Assembly: GCF_964340395.1 (NCBI RefSeq)
Contig: NC_135570.1
Location: 16,428,822 to 16,492,821, forward strand
DNA: 64,000 nucleotides
Reading direction: 5' to 3'
Source of the DNA: Glandiceps talaboti
Lineage: Eukaryota; Hemichordata; Enteropneusta; Spengelidae
The position numbers and the translations under genes were made by a program. Below are positions 25,733 to 38,000 of this stretch, piece after piece; the first letter of the stretch is position 1, and each line of letters opens with the position of its first letter. The notes below the pieces were generated by a model. It did not search any database. It was not told where the DNA came from and worked only from the letters and a program-made list of their open reading frames with translations.

Positions 25733-26134
25733 AAAGGTTGTGTAAGCGTTTAAAGCTTGTTGCAAGGAAAGGAAATTCTTCTCCAATAACAACGTATCCA
25801 ATACTGATTAAAGTCTATATACGTCTATACAACTCATACAATTTATTGTATCTCAAACTTGTAAGGTACTCATATCAATTCCTAGATTGTAAAATACGTC
25901 TTGTTGTCCAGCTCTATCCGACTTCAAAACCAAAAAGGTTGTGTAAGCGTTTAAAGCTTGTTGCAAGGAAAGGAAATTCTTCTCCAATAACAACGTATCC
26001 AATACTGATTAAAGTCTATATACGTCTATACAACTCATACAATTTATTGTATCTCAAACTTGTAAGGTACTCATATCAATTCCTAGATTGTAAAATACGT
26101 CTTGTTGTCCAGCTCTATCCGACTTCAAAACCAT
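25733..26134 (+). repeat. Identical 201-bp tandem duplication
   Basis: AAAGGTTGTGTAAGCGTTTA begins at 25733 and again at 25934. By eye the two 201-bp copies are identical, suggesting a recent event. The open frame through both exists because 201 is divisible by three. Confidence 0.93.
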
Positions 26135-26620
26135 GTGATAGCGTGACACGATTAGTCATATCTTACAGACTAGTCGATTCATTAATAGCGCCATTTTGAA
26201 ACGATGATTTTGAGAATAAGCAGACAGGTGATGTTGGCAAGCAAAATAGCTAACAATTATAGCATTCTCAAATTTGATTTGGACCCTGCATGTTTTAAAT
26301 TATAATGCTAAGACGGAGAACTAAAACAACTGCTTTGTGGGGCAGTAAATGCGGTAATGAAGTTGATGAATGATATTTATGTGGCAAGCTGCTAAATATG
26401 TCTCACAATTCAGTTTGAATTCCTTCTCGTTTTCCAATCTAAGTTTGTTATGATTCCCATGGACTTTAAAACCTAGCCATTCTGTGACTATTTTGTTGAA
26501 GTATTTCACCATTTCTGTACTTGCCAACATTTAAAACAACTTGGCGGGAAAGAGATTAAAACACAAGTTCGGTAAGGAACTGGTCATTTATTACAAGGGC
26601 AGGGCCACCATTTTTCTTGT
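26135..26620. other. Non-coding, nothing recognised
   Basis: No feature is supported. Confidence 0.5.
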
Positions 26621-26636
26621 GCGTGCGTGCGTGCGT

Positions 26637-26676
<40 letters not shown>

Positions 26677-26688
26677 CTGTGTGTCTGT

Positions 26689-26767
<79 letters not shown>
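26621..26767 (+). repeat. (GT)n microsatellite with GCGT and CTGT interruptions
   Basis: About 147 bp of alternating GT, beginning with GCGT units. Confidence 0.97.
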
Positions 26768-26768
<1 letters not shown>

Positions 26769-27496
26769 CTTTATACCTTTGTATTGTTACTATATGCATC
26801 TTTCCCAGTCATGATTACCCCGGCTAGATAAACTTAGAAATAGTTAGGGAGCATTGTGTTTTGCCGTACTCTATTATTATCAAATATGATATAGTTTTAT
26901 AGTTCACTTCATCGACACTTCGTCGGGGCACAGGGGCTAAGATGATCGATCGAAGGGATACACCTTGGGAGGTTTTCAGGTAAATATACCACATTTCATT
27001 GTTTGATTCGTTGCCTGACAGTGAAGTAATCTAATATGCGGTGATGTGAATTATCACAGACTGACTGACTGCCAGGTATCGTGCTTAAGAACCAACAGAA
27101 AGTAGAAAGCTATCCATTTGATTTGGCACGGTTTGATTATATTTTAGTGAGGGGAATGATAGTAATTTTAAATTCTGTTTTGATGGGAAATGGTTGTACA
27201 TCACGTACACTGAATGTAAATGTTTTCCTTTTATTTTCCACACGTATAGATACCTATAAATACGTTTTAGTCGCCGGAGGTGGGGGTGGGGGTGGGGGTA
27301 GAGGTGTGCGTTTCATACTAACCGTTTCTGTGTTGCGATCAGTTGCTGCTAAACAACTGAGTCTGTCAAACTAAGGTTAAGGCTTTTGAAATTCGATCAA
27401 TTTAAGTAAAAATGAATTAAAACTAGTCGTATTCCTTGGACGGCTGGTCGAGTATCACGTGACTGTGTGTTTGTACTTTCTATGTGATCGCCTAAG
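26768..27496. other. Non-coding, contains a G-rich run
   Basis: GGAGGTGGGGGTGGGGGTGG at 27277-27300 has G-quadruplex potential on the + strand. Nothing else is recognised. Confidence 0.5.
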
Positions 27497-27695
27497 AATG
27501 GCTACTATGACGACTGCTGCATGCTGGTCAAGCGTGACTGGATATTACCCAAAAAGGAATATTATCAGTGGCAACTGCCAACGTTTGAAAACCTATTATT
27601 GCTTCCATCTCATATTGAGTTTTCTATGCACTGCGAGACATTAACTCCTGTCAATACCGAATGCGATTCAATTTCTACGATACGGTGGATGAAGA
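27497..27695 (+). CDS. Orphan exon candidate with strong 5' splice site
   Basis: The frame reads NGYYDDCCMLVKRDWILPKK, then EYYQWQLPTFENLLLLPSHI, EFSMHCETLTPVNTECDSIS and TIRWMK. It ends at AAGA|GTGAGT, an excellent donor, phase 1. The possible acceptor (CCTAAG, ending 27496) is weak. Four cysteines and the mixed composition look like part of an extracellular domain, but I do not recognise one. Confidence 0.35.
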
Positions 27696-27977
27696 GTGAG
27701 TATGTTTGATGTATTGCAATGTTTCTTGAAGGAACTACACACAATCAAAACTTTCAGCAATACTCTTCCGTTTCAGCACATAGTGTAAAGGCTAAGTGAC
27801 TAGTGACCAGGGTTTGTACATAAGTTATTAAAAACGGCCAATTGCTAAATTCATATTAATCTTCAAAGTAATCTTAATTTGGGTTTGCAGTTCTTGTCTG
27901 GTTGATGCGACCCAGTCGTCTCCATGCATGGTAACACTAATCAAAGTTCACCGATATTGAGAGTTACTAATTGTAAT

Positions 27978-28107
27978 CCACATGGTTACGAGGCTGCAAC
28001 TTCCAATTGGATAATTAAATCACGTGGTTTGGAGGCTACAGCTTCTAATTGGATAATCAAATCACGTGGTTTGGAGGCTACAGCTTCTAATTGGATAATC
28101 GAATCAC
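27978..28107 (+). repeat. 42-bp triplicate with CACGTG and CCAAT motifs
   Basis: CACGTGGTTTGGAGGCTACA then GCTTCTAATTGGATAATCAAAT occurs at 28021 and 28063, with a diverged copy from about 27979. Each unit pairs an E-box with an inverted CCAAT (ATTGG). Confidence 0.85.
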
Positions 28108-28789
28108 CAATTTGACGTTTACGAAAACATACCCGTGTTTTGTTAACTATATAATCTGAATATAGTCAGAGTTAATGCTATTTGTACTTATTGTGTTTAT
28201 TCAATTTAATTCGTAATGTAAAAAAAAAAGCAGACCACTGTGTCTTTTTAGAATGGTCCAATTTATTTACGTGCCTCTGTTCCCTAAAGCTGTTTACCAC
28301 TGTATGTATGTACTTCTATTAAATATACATGGCAATACTATTGTGGAAGAGTAACACATTTTCCACTTTGAATAGAACCCATTAAGAAATTCCATTAGGG
28401 ATTAGTTGGGTTATAAGGCAGTCTTTCAACAGTTAATGGAGTTATTACGATGCTTATATTATCAAGATTCTAACTGATGGCAATACCGATATCAATACAA
28501 CTATAGATAACTCAAATTACAATCACAATTCAAAATGTAATATTTACTTCATTTCATTAAGATTAAAATATTTCAAGGAGTAACAAAGGTACAAAATAAG
28601 CCCGACACAGAACAAATCATTTTAACATCAGAATCGTTCGCCATTAACAATTGAACATACTAAATAGGTACGAGGGTAAATAATATGATTTGGTTTCTGA
28701 AATTCACGTATTTGGTATTTACTTGTTCAGAGAAGAAATTATGGGATAGCTTTATATGTAAAGGATGATTGTCAGAAAAAAAAGATCTT
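28108..28789. other. AT-rich non-coding, nothing recognised
   Basis: Only a short A run at 28220. No gene is supported. Confidence 0.5.
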
Positions 28790-29098
28790 CAATTGATGCA
28801 GGCAATAGACATAACTATAGATATACAATTGATACATGTAATAGACACAACTATAGATCTACAATTGATATAGGCAATAGACACAACTATAGATCTACAA
28901 TTGATACAGGCAATAGACACAATTATAGATCTACAATTGATGCAGGCAATAGACACTAACTATAGATCTACAATTAATACAGGCAATATACACAACTACA
29001 GATGAAAAGTTGACACAGGCAATATACACATCTATAGATCTACAATTGATACAGACAATAGACACATCTACAAATCTACAATTGATACAGGCGATACA
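28790..29098 (+). repeat. 36-bp minisatellite, about 8 copies
   Basis: ACAATTGATACAGGCAATAG then ACACAACTATAGATCT repeats about every 36 bp, degenerate at the right end. Confidence 0.93.
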
Positions 29099-29621
29099 GG
29101 CGATTACGAATTACGCTTTGTCTTTGAAAGAATTAGCATATTTCAGTACCATACACACATATATATTTTGCACAACATAACAAGTCACCACTTAAAACGC
29201 CATCGGACATGATCTTTATTTCGTCCATAATTTTATTTTCGGTGTATCGATTCTAAATAACACCATTTACCCCGGCTGAAGCTGAACAGGAAGCTTTACA
29301 GTAATAATGGATAACCAATCTACAAATGTACAGTCAGAGTAGATTGGAAATCAAAAACAATGTTGAGCAAAGCCCCTTGGGTTTAACAAATAGCATAATG
29401 GTTTCTTCTAATGCCTCGTAAAAGCAGCCAAAGAGAGCAAATGAAATAAAGTCAGTTTTGAATGGGCTATTCAATATTCCCTGATATATTTTCAAAGGAT
29501 GGGGTTTACTCGTCGTGCCGATATAATGCTACTACTCCGTAATTTGACAATTCCATGGGGAGTCGTCATATTTTGTAAAAGCCACAAGTGGCGTGTTGCT
29601 TTCCATGAGCTACGCGTTAGG
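29099..29621. other. Non-coding, nothing recognised
   Basis: No feature is supported. Confidence 0.5.
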
Positions 29622-29800
29622 GAATTCTATGAAATCAAACCTTTCACGATGTGTGTGCCTGATATAATTCTACACTCCGAATGAATTCTATGAAATCAAA
29701 CCTTTCACAGACGTGTGTTTGATAAAATTATACACTCCGAATGATTTGTATAAAATGGGACCTTTCACAGTTTGTGTTTGATGAAAGTATACATTCAGAA
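29622..29800 (+). repeat. 61-bp tandem repeat, three copies
   Basis: GAATTCTATGAAATCAAACC starts at 29622 and 29683; a diverged third copy starts near 29742. Confidence 0.85.
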
Positions 29801-30590
29801 TTGCATGCATTTTCGAAAAACTGATTGCAAAATTTGATTCGAAATTTTAAAACTGATTAAAACACAAGTCGATTCCTGACTAACGTACACTACACTGCTA
29901 TACAATAGATTACGTGTTGCGAATCACAAAAAATCCACATCGAAGGATTTTCCAAAGAGGTGGACATCACCATCAGACTTTGACATGCATGATTATTCAT
30001 TGAATACTTCTTTTTGCAGTCTCTCCAGAGTCTTTCATTTTCTCTCATCGTCTCATTTTCGTAAATGTTTTCATTCAGACGGGAGGGGGGGGGGGTGTAT
30101 ATGTTGAACACCTAATCTGCATGCTATATTACAATAAACTGTATCATAAGGCGTAATAAAAATTATGTGGATCCGATTACATTCATTTTAAAATAGTTGG
30201 GTAGGTAGATTTGTAATTTTATGTGTGAGTGTCTAGTTCAGGTTTTCCATTGTTTTCCAAATGGTCTGTTGTTTATTTCTTCCTATCAGATGTACAGCCA
30301 TTACAGATTGGAAGAACAGTTTTATATTGTCTCTTTGAGTAGATGTCAGTTTCCGATTTTATTATTATTTTCGAATACGTAAAAAAATCGAGGGTCGGCG
30401 TGAAAAACTAGGTGGGGTCGGGTAAACGGAACCAAACAACTTTTTTCAAATAACTATGCTGTTGTTCATCTTCTGTATCTGTTCAAGAACACTGGTTGTA
30501 ATTTTTCCCTTTTATGGTGATCCTCCCTTCATATGAGTCAGAACGATATCTTTTTGAGATCCGTGGTATAACTTTCAACTAAATTTGTCC
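29801..30590. other. Non-coding with G tract and dispersed-repeat fragment
   Basis: There is a G run at 30080-30093. AAAAAATCGAGGGTCGGCGT near 30383 and GGGTCGGGTAAACGGAACC near 30416 look like part of a dispersed repeat. No gene is supported. Confidence 0.4.
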
Positions 30591-30731
30591 ATTACTTGGC
30601 ACAAGACTTTGTCATCAAAATTGTTGCTATAGCCATTATTACTTGGCACAAGACTATGCCATTGGAATTGATGCTGTAGCCATTATTACTTGGCACAAAG
30701 ATTACGTTATCGGAATTGTTGCTGTTGTCGA
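30591..30731 (+). repeat. 47-bp tandem repeat, three copies
   Basis: ATTACTTGGCACAAGACT starts at 30591, 30638 and 30685. Confidence 0.9.
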
Positions 30732-30897
30732 CGTCATCATCAGAACAATCGTAACCACTAACCAGAATTTACATAATTGTTTACAGTATCATCATAGACT
30801 ATGATGTCTTATTCACTAACATGGTCAAGCATGTCATCTTTCAAGAAACATTGTGCAATATTGTGAATTAATTATATTAATTCACATCTATTGATGC

Positions 30898-31587
30898 ATG
30901 CTAATAAGTACACCTCAACGACAAATAACTTTGCAAGGTAGTATCTCTGTCAATAACACACAAATAGAGCGAGTTTCCTCAACCAGTTATCTTGGTGTAA
31001 GTATTGATTCTTCACTTTCTTGGAATTGTCATATTAACAACATACTAAAAGTTGTAACCCCAAAGATCGGAATCATTAAAAAAATTAGACATTTTGTTCC
31101 CAATTCAATACTAATTACCATTTACAACACATTCATTTTACCGCACTTAACATATTGCATAGAAATCTGGGGCAACACTTACTTAACTATTCTAGATCCA
31201 CTTTTCCGTCTTCAAAAGAAACTCGTTCGTCTTATAACTTTCTCTGACTTCCATGCTCACTCCGCACCACTATTCCGAAAACTTGACATTCTTAACATCT
31301 TTCAACTATGTGAATTCTACTCCTGTATATTTGCCTTTGACCTGATGAATAACCACTACCCCCACGATATAGAGACATACTTCCAGTATCCCGTAACAAC
31401 ATATTCAACACGTCAAGCATATCAGGGTAATTTCCGTATACCACTAACCCGTTTAAGAATTACTCAACACAACTTCCAATACGCCATAACTAAGCACTGG
31501 AACTCATTACCACCATCCCTCAAATGTATAAATTCAAGAAAATCATTGAAAGAGGAACTAAGAAATCACATCGTATCTAAGACCTAA
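30898..31587 (+). pseudogene. 5'-truncated non-LTR retrotransposon: C-terminal RT region
   Basis: An intact 229-codon frame contains SSTSYLGVSIDSSLSWNCHI, then ILPHLTYCIEIWGNTYL and FRLQKKLVRLITF, ending HWNSLPPSLKCINSRKSLKE. These are the post-catalytic RT and C-terminal motifs of CR1/jockey-like LINEs. The catalytic YxDD block and the endonuclease are absent, so this is the usual 5'-truncated insertion. The frame is still open, so the copy may be fairly young. The ATG is an internal methionine, not the element's real start. Confidence 0.85.
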
Positions 31588-31865
31588 GGGCTTGTTTGTT
31601 TTGTATGTAACTTAGTGTATATATTTCTTACAGAAATCTTGTTTTCAGATGTTTTTGTTTTATTTTATTTTCTGTTTTGTAGTTTATATGTTGTGTGTCT
31701 GGGCCACTGGATTAAGACTAGTTCCACTGAACTATTTACATGGCCCTCACCAGGGAGGTTGACCATGCAATACTAAATTATATTTTTGTCATGTACACTT
31801 TCCCAGTCTAAGTTCTGTCATTCTTTTTTGGTGAAAATAAAATGAGTTATCTTTTGTCATTCTTT
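31588..31865 (+). mobile_element. 3' UTR and tail of the LINE copy
   Basis: The sequence after the RT stop is T-rich, then carries a GGGCCACTGG...CACCAGGGAGGTTGACC stretch like LINE 3' UTRs. It ends with an AATAAA at about 31837-31842 and a short tail. It directly continues the preceding RT fragment, so the element spans about 30.89-31.86 kb. Confidence 0.65.
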
Positions 31866-32679
31866 ACATATTTAGCTTCAATGGTTCAGTGACATGGTAA
31901 GAAATATATGGAAATTTAGAAAGAGTATCTGTTGGAGATTAAAAAGTGGAATCCATAATAACATCTTCATGTAATATAGAACATATGTAAAATAAATTAG
32001 ATTTTTTTAAAATCCCAAAGTAACATACTCTGCTGGTGTGTATTGTGTACCAATTTTATGTATGAGCTAAATATATTTTGAAATTATATTATTTTCTATT
32101 TATGTATTTTTTTTTAGCGAAATGGTCTGTAAAATCATTGTTATACTATTTAAAATGTTACCTAGATTTACTGCCCAATGAAACAGATCTTGTCATCAAC
32201 AATGACTGATATAACTCTTACATTACAACTAGCTATAATACCGTATTGCAAAATATTTTGTCATATGTCTTTTTATTGGGAGTACTTGATCCCAAGTTAA
32301 ACGATACAAGGAACTGTCTAAGCGTTCTTTTGCATTACATACTACTACATTTGCATATGTTTCAAGTACACGTATGTATGTCATCGCCAAAGATTATTGC
32401 AGTGGACGTGTATACTCCTTGCGCTCTAACGTTGGCAGATAGTCAGGTATTCATTTGGACGACTTTGTGTCGTGTCGGGTCATTGGTCCAGTCCCAAGGT
32501 CAACCCAAACACTGTGTCGAGTTAGAATAATACTAGTTAGTTTAATGTAATGCGGTTTAGGGCATGTCTCCTTAATAACCAAAAACCAGATTAGTTTTTG
32601 AAGTATTTACTGTACACTCACCTACAGAGAAAATAATAAATTACAGCATATCTGAAACAATATAATATAAATTGTTTCA
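31866..32679. other. AT-rich non-coding; weak open stretch only
   Basis: A + strand frame ending at 32530 includes PKIIAVDVYTPCALTLADSQ, but there is no start, splice site or family to support a gene. Confidence 0.35.
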
Positions 32680-32687
32680 CACACACA

Positions 32688-32719
<32 letters not shown>

Positions 32720-33015
32720 CACACGCACGCACACACACGCACACACACACACACACACACACACGCACGCACGCACGCACACACACACACGCACGCACTG
32801 ACTGACTGACTGACTGACTGACTGACTGACTGATCGACTGACCAACCAACCAACTGGCCTACTAACTGTCCAATTGACTGCCGTTCTCACTGACTGACTG
32901 ACTGACTGACTGACTGACTGACTTACTTACTTACTGTACTCACTCACTGGCTGGCTGGTTGGTTAGGTGACGAACTGACTGACTGACTGACTGACTGACG
33001 TACTGACTAAGTAAA

Positions 33016-33094
<79 letters not shown>

Positions 33095-33101
33095 ATGTAT
33101 G

Positions 33102-33132
<31 letters not shown>

Positions 33133-33475
33133 GCATGCATGCATGCATGCATGCCTGTCTGTCTGTCTGTCTGTCTGACTGACTGACTGACTGATTAACT
33201 AACCGACTGACTGACTGACTGACTGACTGACTGACTGACTGATGACTGACTAACTAACTGACTGTGACTGCGGACTTCTGTCTGACTGACTGACTGACTG
33301 ACTGACTGACTGGCTGACTGGCTGACTGGCTGGCTGAGTGACTGAGTGCCTGAGTGACTTACTGACTTTCTGACTGACTGACTAACCGACTAACTGACTA
33401 ACTAACTGACTGACTGACTAACTAACTAACTAACTGACTGACTGACTGACTGACTGACTGACTGACTGGTGAGTA
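32680..33475. repeat. Compound microsatellite: (CA)n/(CGCA)n, (GACT)n, (GTCT)n, (GTAT)n
   Basis: CA/CGCA runs occupy 32680-32797. GACT tetranucleotides fill 32798-33000 and 33170-33470. GTCT fills 33015-33092, TATG 33093-33130 and ATGC/CTGT 33132-33175. One tetranucleotide gives way to the next by single-base changes. Confidence 0.96.
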
Positions 33476-34689
33476 ACGTACTGACTAATTTCCTTGGTAA
33501 TTTCACTTCCGTGGCTGTAAATTTGACAGTGAAATTGTCAATCTTGTATTAGTTACTACGAGACAAGGGTAAGTCACTGAACCGCTATGTAACTTTATGG
33601 CTGTCAGTTGCATCCCAGTTACGAGAAAAAAGGCGTGTGTCCGAAATTTTGAAATATTCTCCGTATTTTTATTTTAGATTTTCAGCAACACCTTCAATTA
33701 CAATAATGACCATCGCTACGTTAAATTGTCGAATTTTCTGATATGTTTTATTTGTGAACATAGTTTCGAATTGTCAACTTATTTCAACATCGATTTGCAG
33801 CAGGTCTGTTCAAAAAGTGAAAATGTGACGGCAGAACTATCAGTACTACATCGGTAATATTGAGTAACTACTTAAAAGAGCCTTCGGTATTTATGTGCTG
33901 CGTGCTTGCAAAGATATTAATCCCATTTAGCGGCATTTTGTGTCTATACTTACTTCAAATTTGAACGTTTTGAAGACTTTGAAATATACCGCAAAGAGCA
34001 CCAAGTCATTCATTGTAAATGGCTTTTAAGTTATTACTTTGATTGGAATGGACTCAGTCGGAGACTATAGAAAACAGTTATATGTGTCAAATTATCATTC
34101 AGTATTACTTTACCATATTCCTTTGTATAAAGAAGCTATTTCAACAATATCAAAGTGTGAACTACCACTTGCATTTGGTAAACATCAATACTTTTCAATT
34201 TTTATTGAATACCAGCAAACCATAGCAAACCATACAAAAATAAAACCATACAGAAATAAAAACATACAGAAATAAAACCATGCAGAAATAAGGTGATTAC
34301 AATTCAGCAGACTGCTGGGGCACTGTTTACATCAATAAGAAATTTTCCGAGAGGAAGTTTATCGTTTGAGGTCAAAATCAGCAAATTTTTACTTTTGTAA
34401 TTTAAGGAATAAAAATTTGAACTGAGAAAAAAGTTTCTATCTTTCATTCGTATAGTGAGAACAAAGAATCAAATGATGAAATTCATCTTCTACCATATTT
34501 TGACAAAAATTACAGACGCTTTCATCTACAGGAATCTTAGGAGTACACCATCTAATCCATTACCTTTCTCGTCCACTTGTTGTTTTTATTTTTAATTGCG
34601 CAACAATACAATATTTCATGTTTTACCTTTCATAAGGAATGTGATACTTTAGGGATGAAAAGTCTGGGTTTTTAAAATGTAATTTGTGT
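33476..34689. other. AT-rich non-coding, nothing recognised
   Basis: A short CATACAGAAATAAAAC triplet occurs at 34238-34290. No gene is supported. Confidence 0.5.
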
Positions 34690-34748
34690 GTATGTATGTA
34701 TGTATGTATGTATGTATGTATGTATGTATGTATGTATGTATGTATGTA

Positions 34749-34805
<57 letters not shown>
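34690..34805 (+). repeat. (GTAT)n then (GT)n microsatellite
   Basis: TATG tetranucleotides switch to GT dinucleotides at about 34750. Confidence 0.97.
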
Positions 34806-34808
<3 letters not shown>

Positions 34809-34809
34809 C

Positions 34810-35765
34810 AACTTAAAGTAAAAAAACTGCTGGACCGATTGCCATGATATTTGGTGAGTATGTTACTTTGGGTATCTAGTTGGGAAATTGTTCAAATGAA
34901 TATGATCGCATCACAGATGTGCCTTTTGAGTAAAAAAAGTTAAACTTCAAAACTACCAGGCAGATTGGCCTGAAATTTGGTGGGAACATTCTTATGGGTG
35001 AGTAAATTAAGATTTGTTCATGATATGGGCATCAGTAATATGCACATTAGGGCTAAAATGTGTCTTTTTGGTCAAAAACTTTAATTCCAAAACCACTTAG
35101 CAGATTTGGCTGAAATTTAATGGGAATGCATCTTGGGAGTGTATGGATGAAGAAATATTAAGCATATAATGATCTCATCAGTAATATGCAAATTTGGTGT
35201 AAAAATGTGAAATTTTGGTCTCAAAAAGTACTTGGTCAATGAGACAGAAACTTGGTGAGATGTTTCTAGAAGTGTTATTCTGCACATTTTCTTCATAACC
35301 ACGCCCATAGCAACAGACAAACGGTGGTGTATTTCACAGAGATAACAGGATAAATAGACAAGTGAATAAACATTCAAAAAATCTATGTAAATTTGCCTAG
35401 CAACAAGACCACACCCATAGCAACATCCAAATGATCCCTTATATTACTAAGATAACAGCAGAAATGAATCAACATTTAAAAAAATGTATGTTAATGTGCC
35501 TAGCAACAAGACTACGCCCATAGCAACAACCAAATGATCACATATATTGCAAAGATAACAGGGATTAATATACAAATGAATAAACATTCAAAAGAATGTA
35601 TGCAAATATACCTAGCAACAAGACCACGCCCATAGCAACAGCCAAATGATCACGTATATTGTAATGATAACATCAGGGATTCATAGACAAGTGAACAAAA
35701 TGTATGCAATATGTCTAGCAACATGACCACACCCATATCAACAGCGAAATGATCGTGTATGATGC
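34810..35765 (+). repeat. Dispersed satellite-like repeat, diverged units of about 115-145 bp
   Basis: In 34810-35260 a phrase like AAACTACCAGGCAGATTGGC followed by CTGAAATTTGGTGGGAA recurs about four times in diverged form. In 35380-35765 CCTAGCAACAAGACCACGCC then CATAGCAACAGCCAAATGAT recurs about four times, roughly every 115-120 bp. This looks like an old, dispersed repeat family, not a gene. Confidence 0.75.
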
Positions 35766-35849
35766 ATAGATAACATGGTTGGATAGGCAACTGGATAGTC
35801 ATTCATAAAATGAAAATTGTTAAAAACTGTACAGTTGTGCTACAACGCC

Positions 35850-36040
35850 ATTGGCGCCATTTTTGGTAAAAGTGGGTCTAAAATGGGGCCTGGGGTTTCC
35901 AACACTGGCCACACACCCCTACCCCTGGTCACTGGTACCACCCCCGGGACCAGTCCAATGACCATCTTCAACCTCCTCTCCGCAAAACTGTCTCAAATGT
36001 GTCTAGAGCTTGGGGAAAGTTCCATTCGGATTTGAAATTG
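35850..36040 (+). repeat. Dispersed repeat fragment shared with MVK intron 2
   Basis: AAGTGGGTCTAAAATGGGGC then CTGGGGTTTCCAACACTGGC closely matches 56624-56670 in the same orientation. Confidence 0.75.
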
Positions 36041-37012
36041 AAAGTACAGAGGGAAGAAGTACTCTAATAAGGTTGATGATAAACTGAGTGTTCATTTGAT
36101 AACTAGGCAACTCATATTCACTGATAGTTTAATATAAAGATGTCGTCTGTCTCAGCTCCATGTTCAACCACTGCTAATACAAACATTGACAGTTCCATTA
36201 AAAAACGATGGTATTACAATATTTAAATAACCCTTTAACCCACATGTTTATCAAAATCTTTTCTGGGACGCAGTCTACTTTGATATCGTCCTGACCTCAA
36301 AAGTCGTTTAAAGGTCGATGTATTCTTGCGCGGCTTTTCAATGTTTACAATTTTAAAATGTAATTAATTAATATTTTATACATTTATGGAAGGTTGTTTG
36401 GCTTTGAACACGTGGTCAGTCTACATGCTTTGGCATGTGTAAAAGTAAAATTATATTCAAAATAAGAACAAAAATAGTCAAAAAAAAGTCCCCGTTGCAG
36501 TTAATATACCTTTAAAGAGTAAGACAGACAATCATCTGGCAGATTTATTAAATGAAATCCATCCGTTCAGTCTCTTAAATCATGGCGATACCTGCTTATA
36601 GCTGTTAATCCACGACTCCACCAATGTCATTGTCATATCCATCATCTATCTCTACTTCACCACCCCGACCGACCATCTCTCCCATAGCCTCGCTGTAACA
36701 AAGTTAATATGAAATACTTAATTCCATCAACATGACAAGTTAATGCATATGTTTCTGAATCACTGATATCCCGTTGCCCATGGTAACTACACTGTCCATG
36801 TAGGCAGAATTAACACTTTCATATATATCCTAAGGCTGCTTTCACAAAAAATTGTTGGGGGGGGGGGGGTCGGGAGATTTTAGGGGGGACTTGAAAATAT
36901 ATGGATAGTGTGTTATGGGTTGTAGGGGGGGGGGGGTACCTGAAAATAAATTGACATCATGACTTTTCAAACATGGGAAAATAAGCTTTTAAAATGTTGG
37001 TCTTACTTTTTC
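36041..37012. other. Non-coding with two G-rich tracts
   Basis: G runs occur at about 36858-36869 and 36927-36937, each followed by ACTTGAAAAT/ACCTGAAAAT, so they form a diverged tandem pair. No gene is supported. Confidence 0.5.
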
Positions 37013-37024
37013 ATCATCATCATC

Positions 37025-37111
<87 letters not shown>

Positions 37112-37123
37112 AACAACAACAAC
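37013..37123 (+). repeat. Trinucleotide run (ATC)n(AAC)n(GAC)n(AAC)n
   Basis: Three related triplets follow one another. The frame gives poly-Asn/poly-Asp, a by-product. Confidence 0.96.
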
Positions 37124-37456
37124 CAAAACAGCAGCTACAAACAACAGTTGCTCACAAGTTAATAAAATGAAAAAAAAAAACAGTCAAATTTTAATTTTCT
37201 TTTATTATAAACTGTTAATGTAGTGATAAATTGAAATGGGCGAAGGCGAATTGATTGGTACAGATTGTTTTTTGTCTGAAAATACCAGTGTCTTTCATGT
37301 ACATGTACACTACTATCTACTGAAATTTGGTTCATTTAATGTGTGAAATTACCTTTACACTGTACTGCAAATATTCTTTGTTACACGACTGTGTTTTGGT
37401 TTGTGGTTATCACAATGATATGTAACTTTTTCATGTAAATTCTTACTAGTATATAT

Positions 37457-37459
<3 letters not shown>
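37124..37459. other. Non-coding, nothing recognised
   Basis: No feature is supported. Confidence 0.5.

Positions 37460-37527
<68 letters not shown>
37460..37527 (+). repeat. (GT)n microsatellite upstream of MVK
   Basis: About 34 GT dinucleotides, roughly 515 bp before the MVK ATG. Confidence 0.97.
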
Positions 37528-37530
<3 letters not shown>

Positions 37531-37586
37531 TTTGTTTCGTAAACATAACTAACTAAGCATGAGTGCCCTGTGCCTATCATTGGTAG

Positions 37587-37949
37587 AACAAAGTTCGACC
37601 AGATTTCACGTCCCATCGTAGTCCTGTTTGCATACGGATTAAGTCGTCCGAGGGTCATGTCAGTAATCTAGACCCGTACCCGTGCACTGTTTGCAAGCAG
37701 GATTATTCCCATCGCGGAGCTGATACAGATTTGCTCGGTTCCGCCAGATACTCAGTTAGAAACAAATGTGACACAATTGACAAATACAAATGTATCATGA
37801 AGTTCAAGGAAGAATATGTTTTACAGCAACGGAAACGAAGCGCGCCGTCTACGTTGCAAGTGAAAATATTGGTACATGTAAACAAAAGAAACGCACACGA
37901 TAATGGTTGGGGTCTAGGTCGGGGGTCATTTCTGGGTCACCGTTACTGA
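37587..37949 (+). other. CpG-richer open stretch just upstream of MVK; promoter region or orphan exon
   Basis: An open frame of about 121 codons follows a TAG at 37584. It includes YPCTVCKQDYSHRGAD, VRNKCDTIDKYKCIMKFK and a basic QQRKR stretch, and stops at 37947. The region is less AT-rich than its surroundings and has several CpG dinucleotides (near 37711, 37737 and 37835-37855). Those features fit either the MVK promoter/5'UTR or an exon of an unknown secreted protein. I do not recognise the peptide, and the opposite strand is also partly open. ATG-initiated coding is not evident. Confidence 0.3.
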
Positions 37950-37958
37950 TCACCTGAT
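37949..37958 (+). promoter_or_regulatory. Possible sterol-regulatory E-box-like site
   Basis: ATCACCTGAT lies 84 nt upstream of the MVK ATG. It differs by one base from the E-box-type SREBP site ATCACGTGAT. SREBP control of MVK is established in vertebrates; its use here is inference from a short degenerate motif. Confidence 0.2.
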
Positions 37959-38000
37959 TTCATTAATATTGTTAGGCAATGTTAGATCACAATACTCTAC

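Noticed and set aside
25717-26199. 160-codon frame at the 201-bp duplication
   Set aside because: The frame is open because 201 is divisible by three and the same 67 codons are read twice; there is no recognisable domain.
26541-26831. Cys/Val-rich frames in GT runs, poly-His frame at 39569-39826, and poly-Asn/Asp frame at 36959-37162
   Set aside because: These are simple-repeat translations without coding context.
37446-37885. A divergent minus-strand gene sharing the MVK promoter, as MMAB does in mammals
   Set aside because: Minus-strand frames here show no MMAB-like or other recognisable motif.
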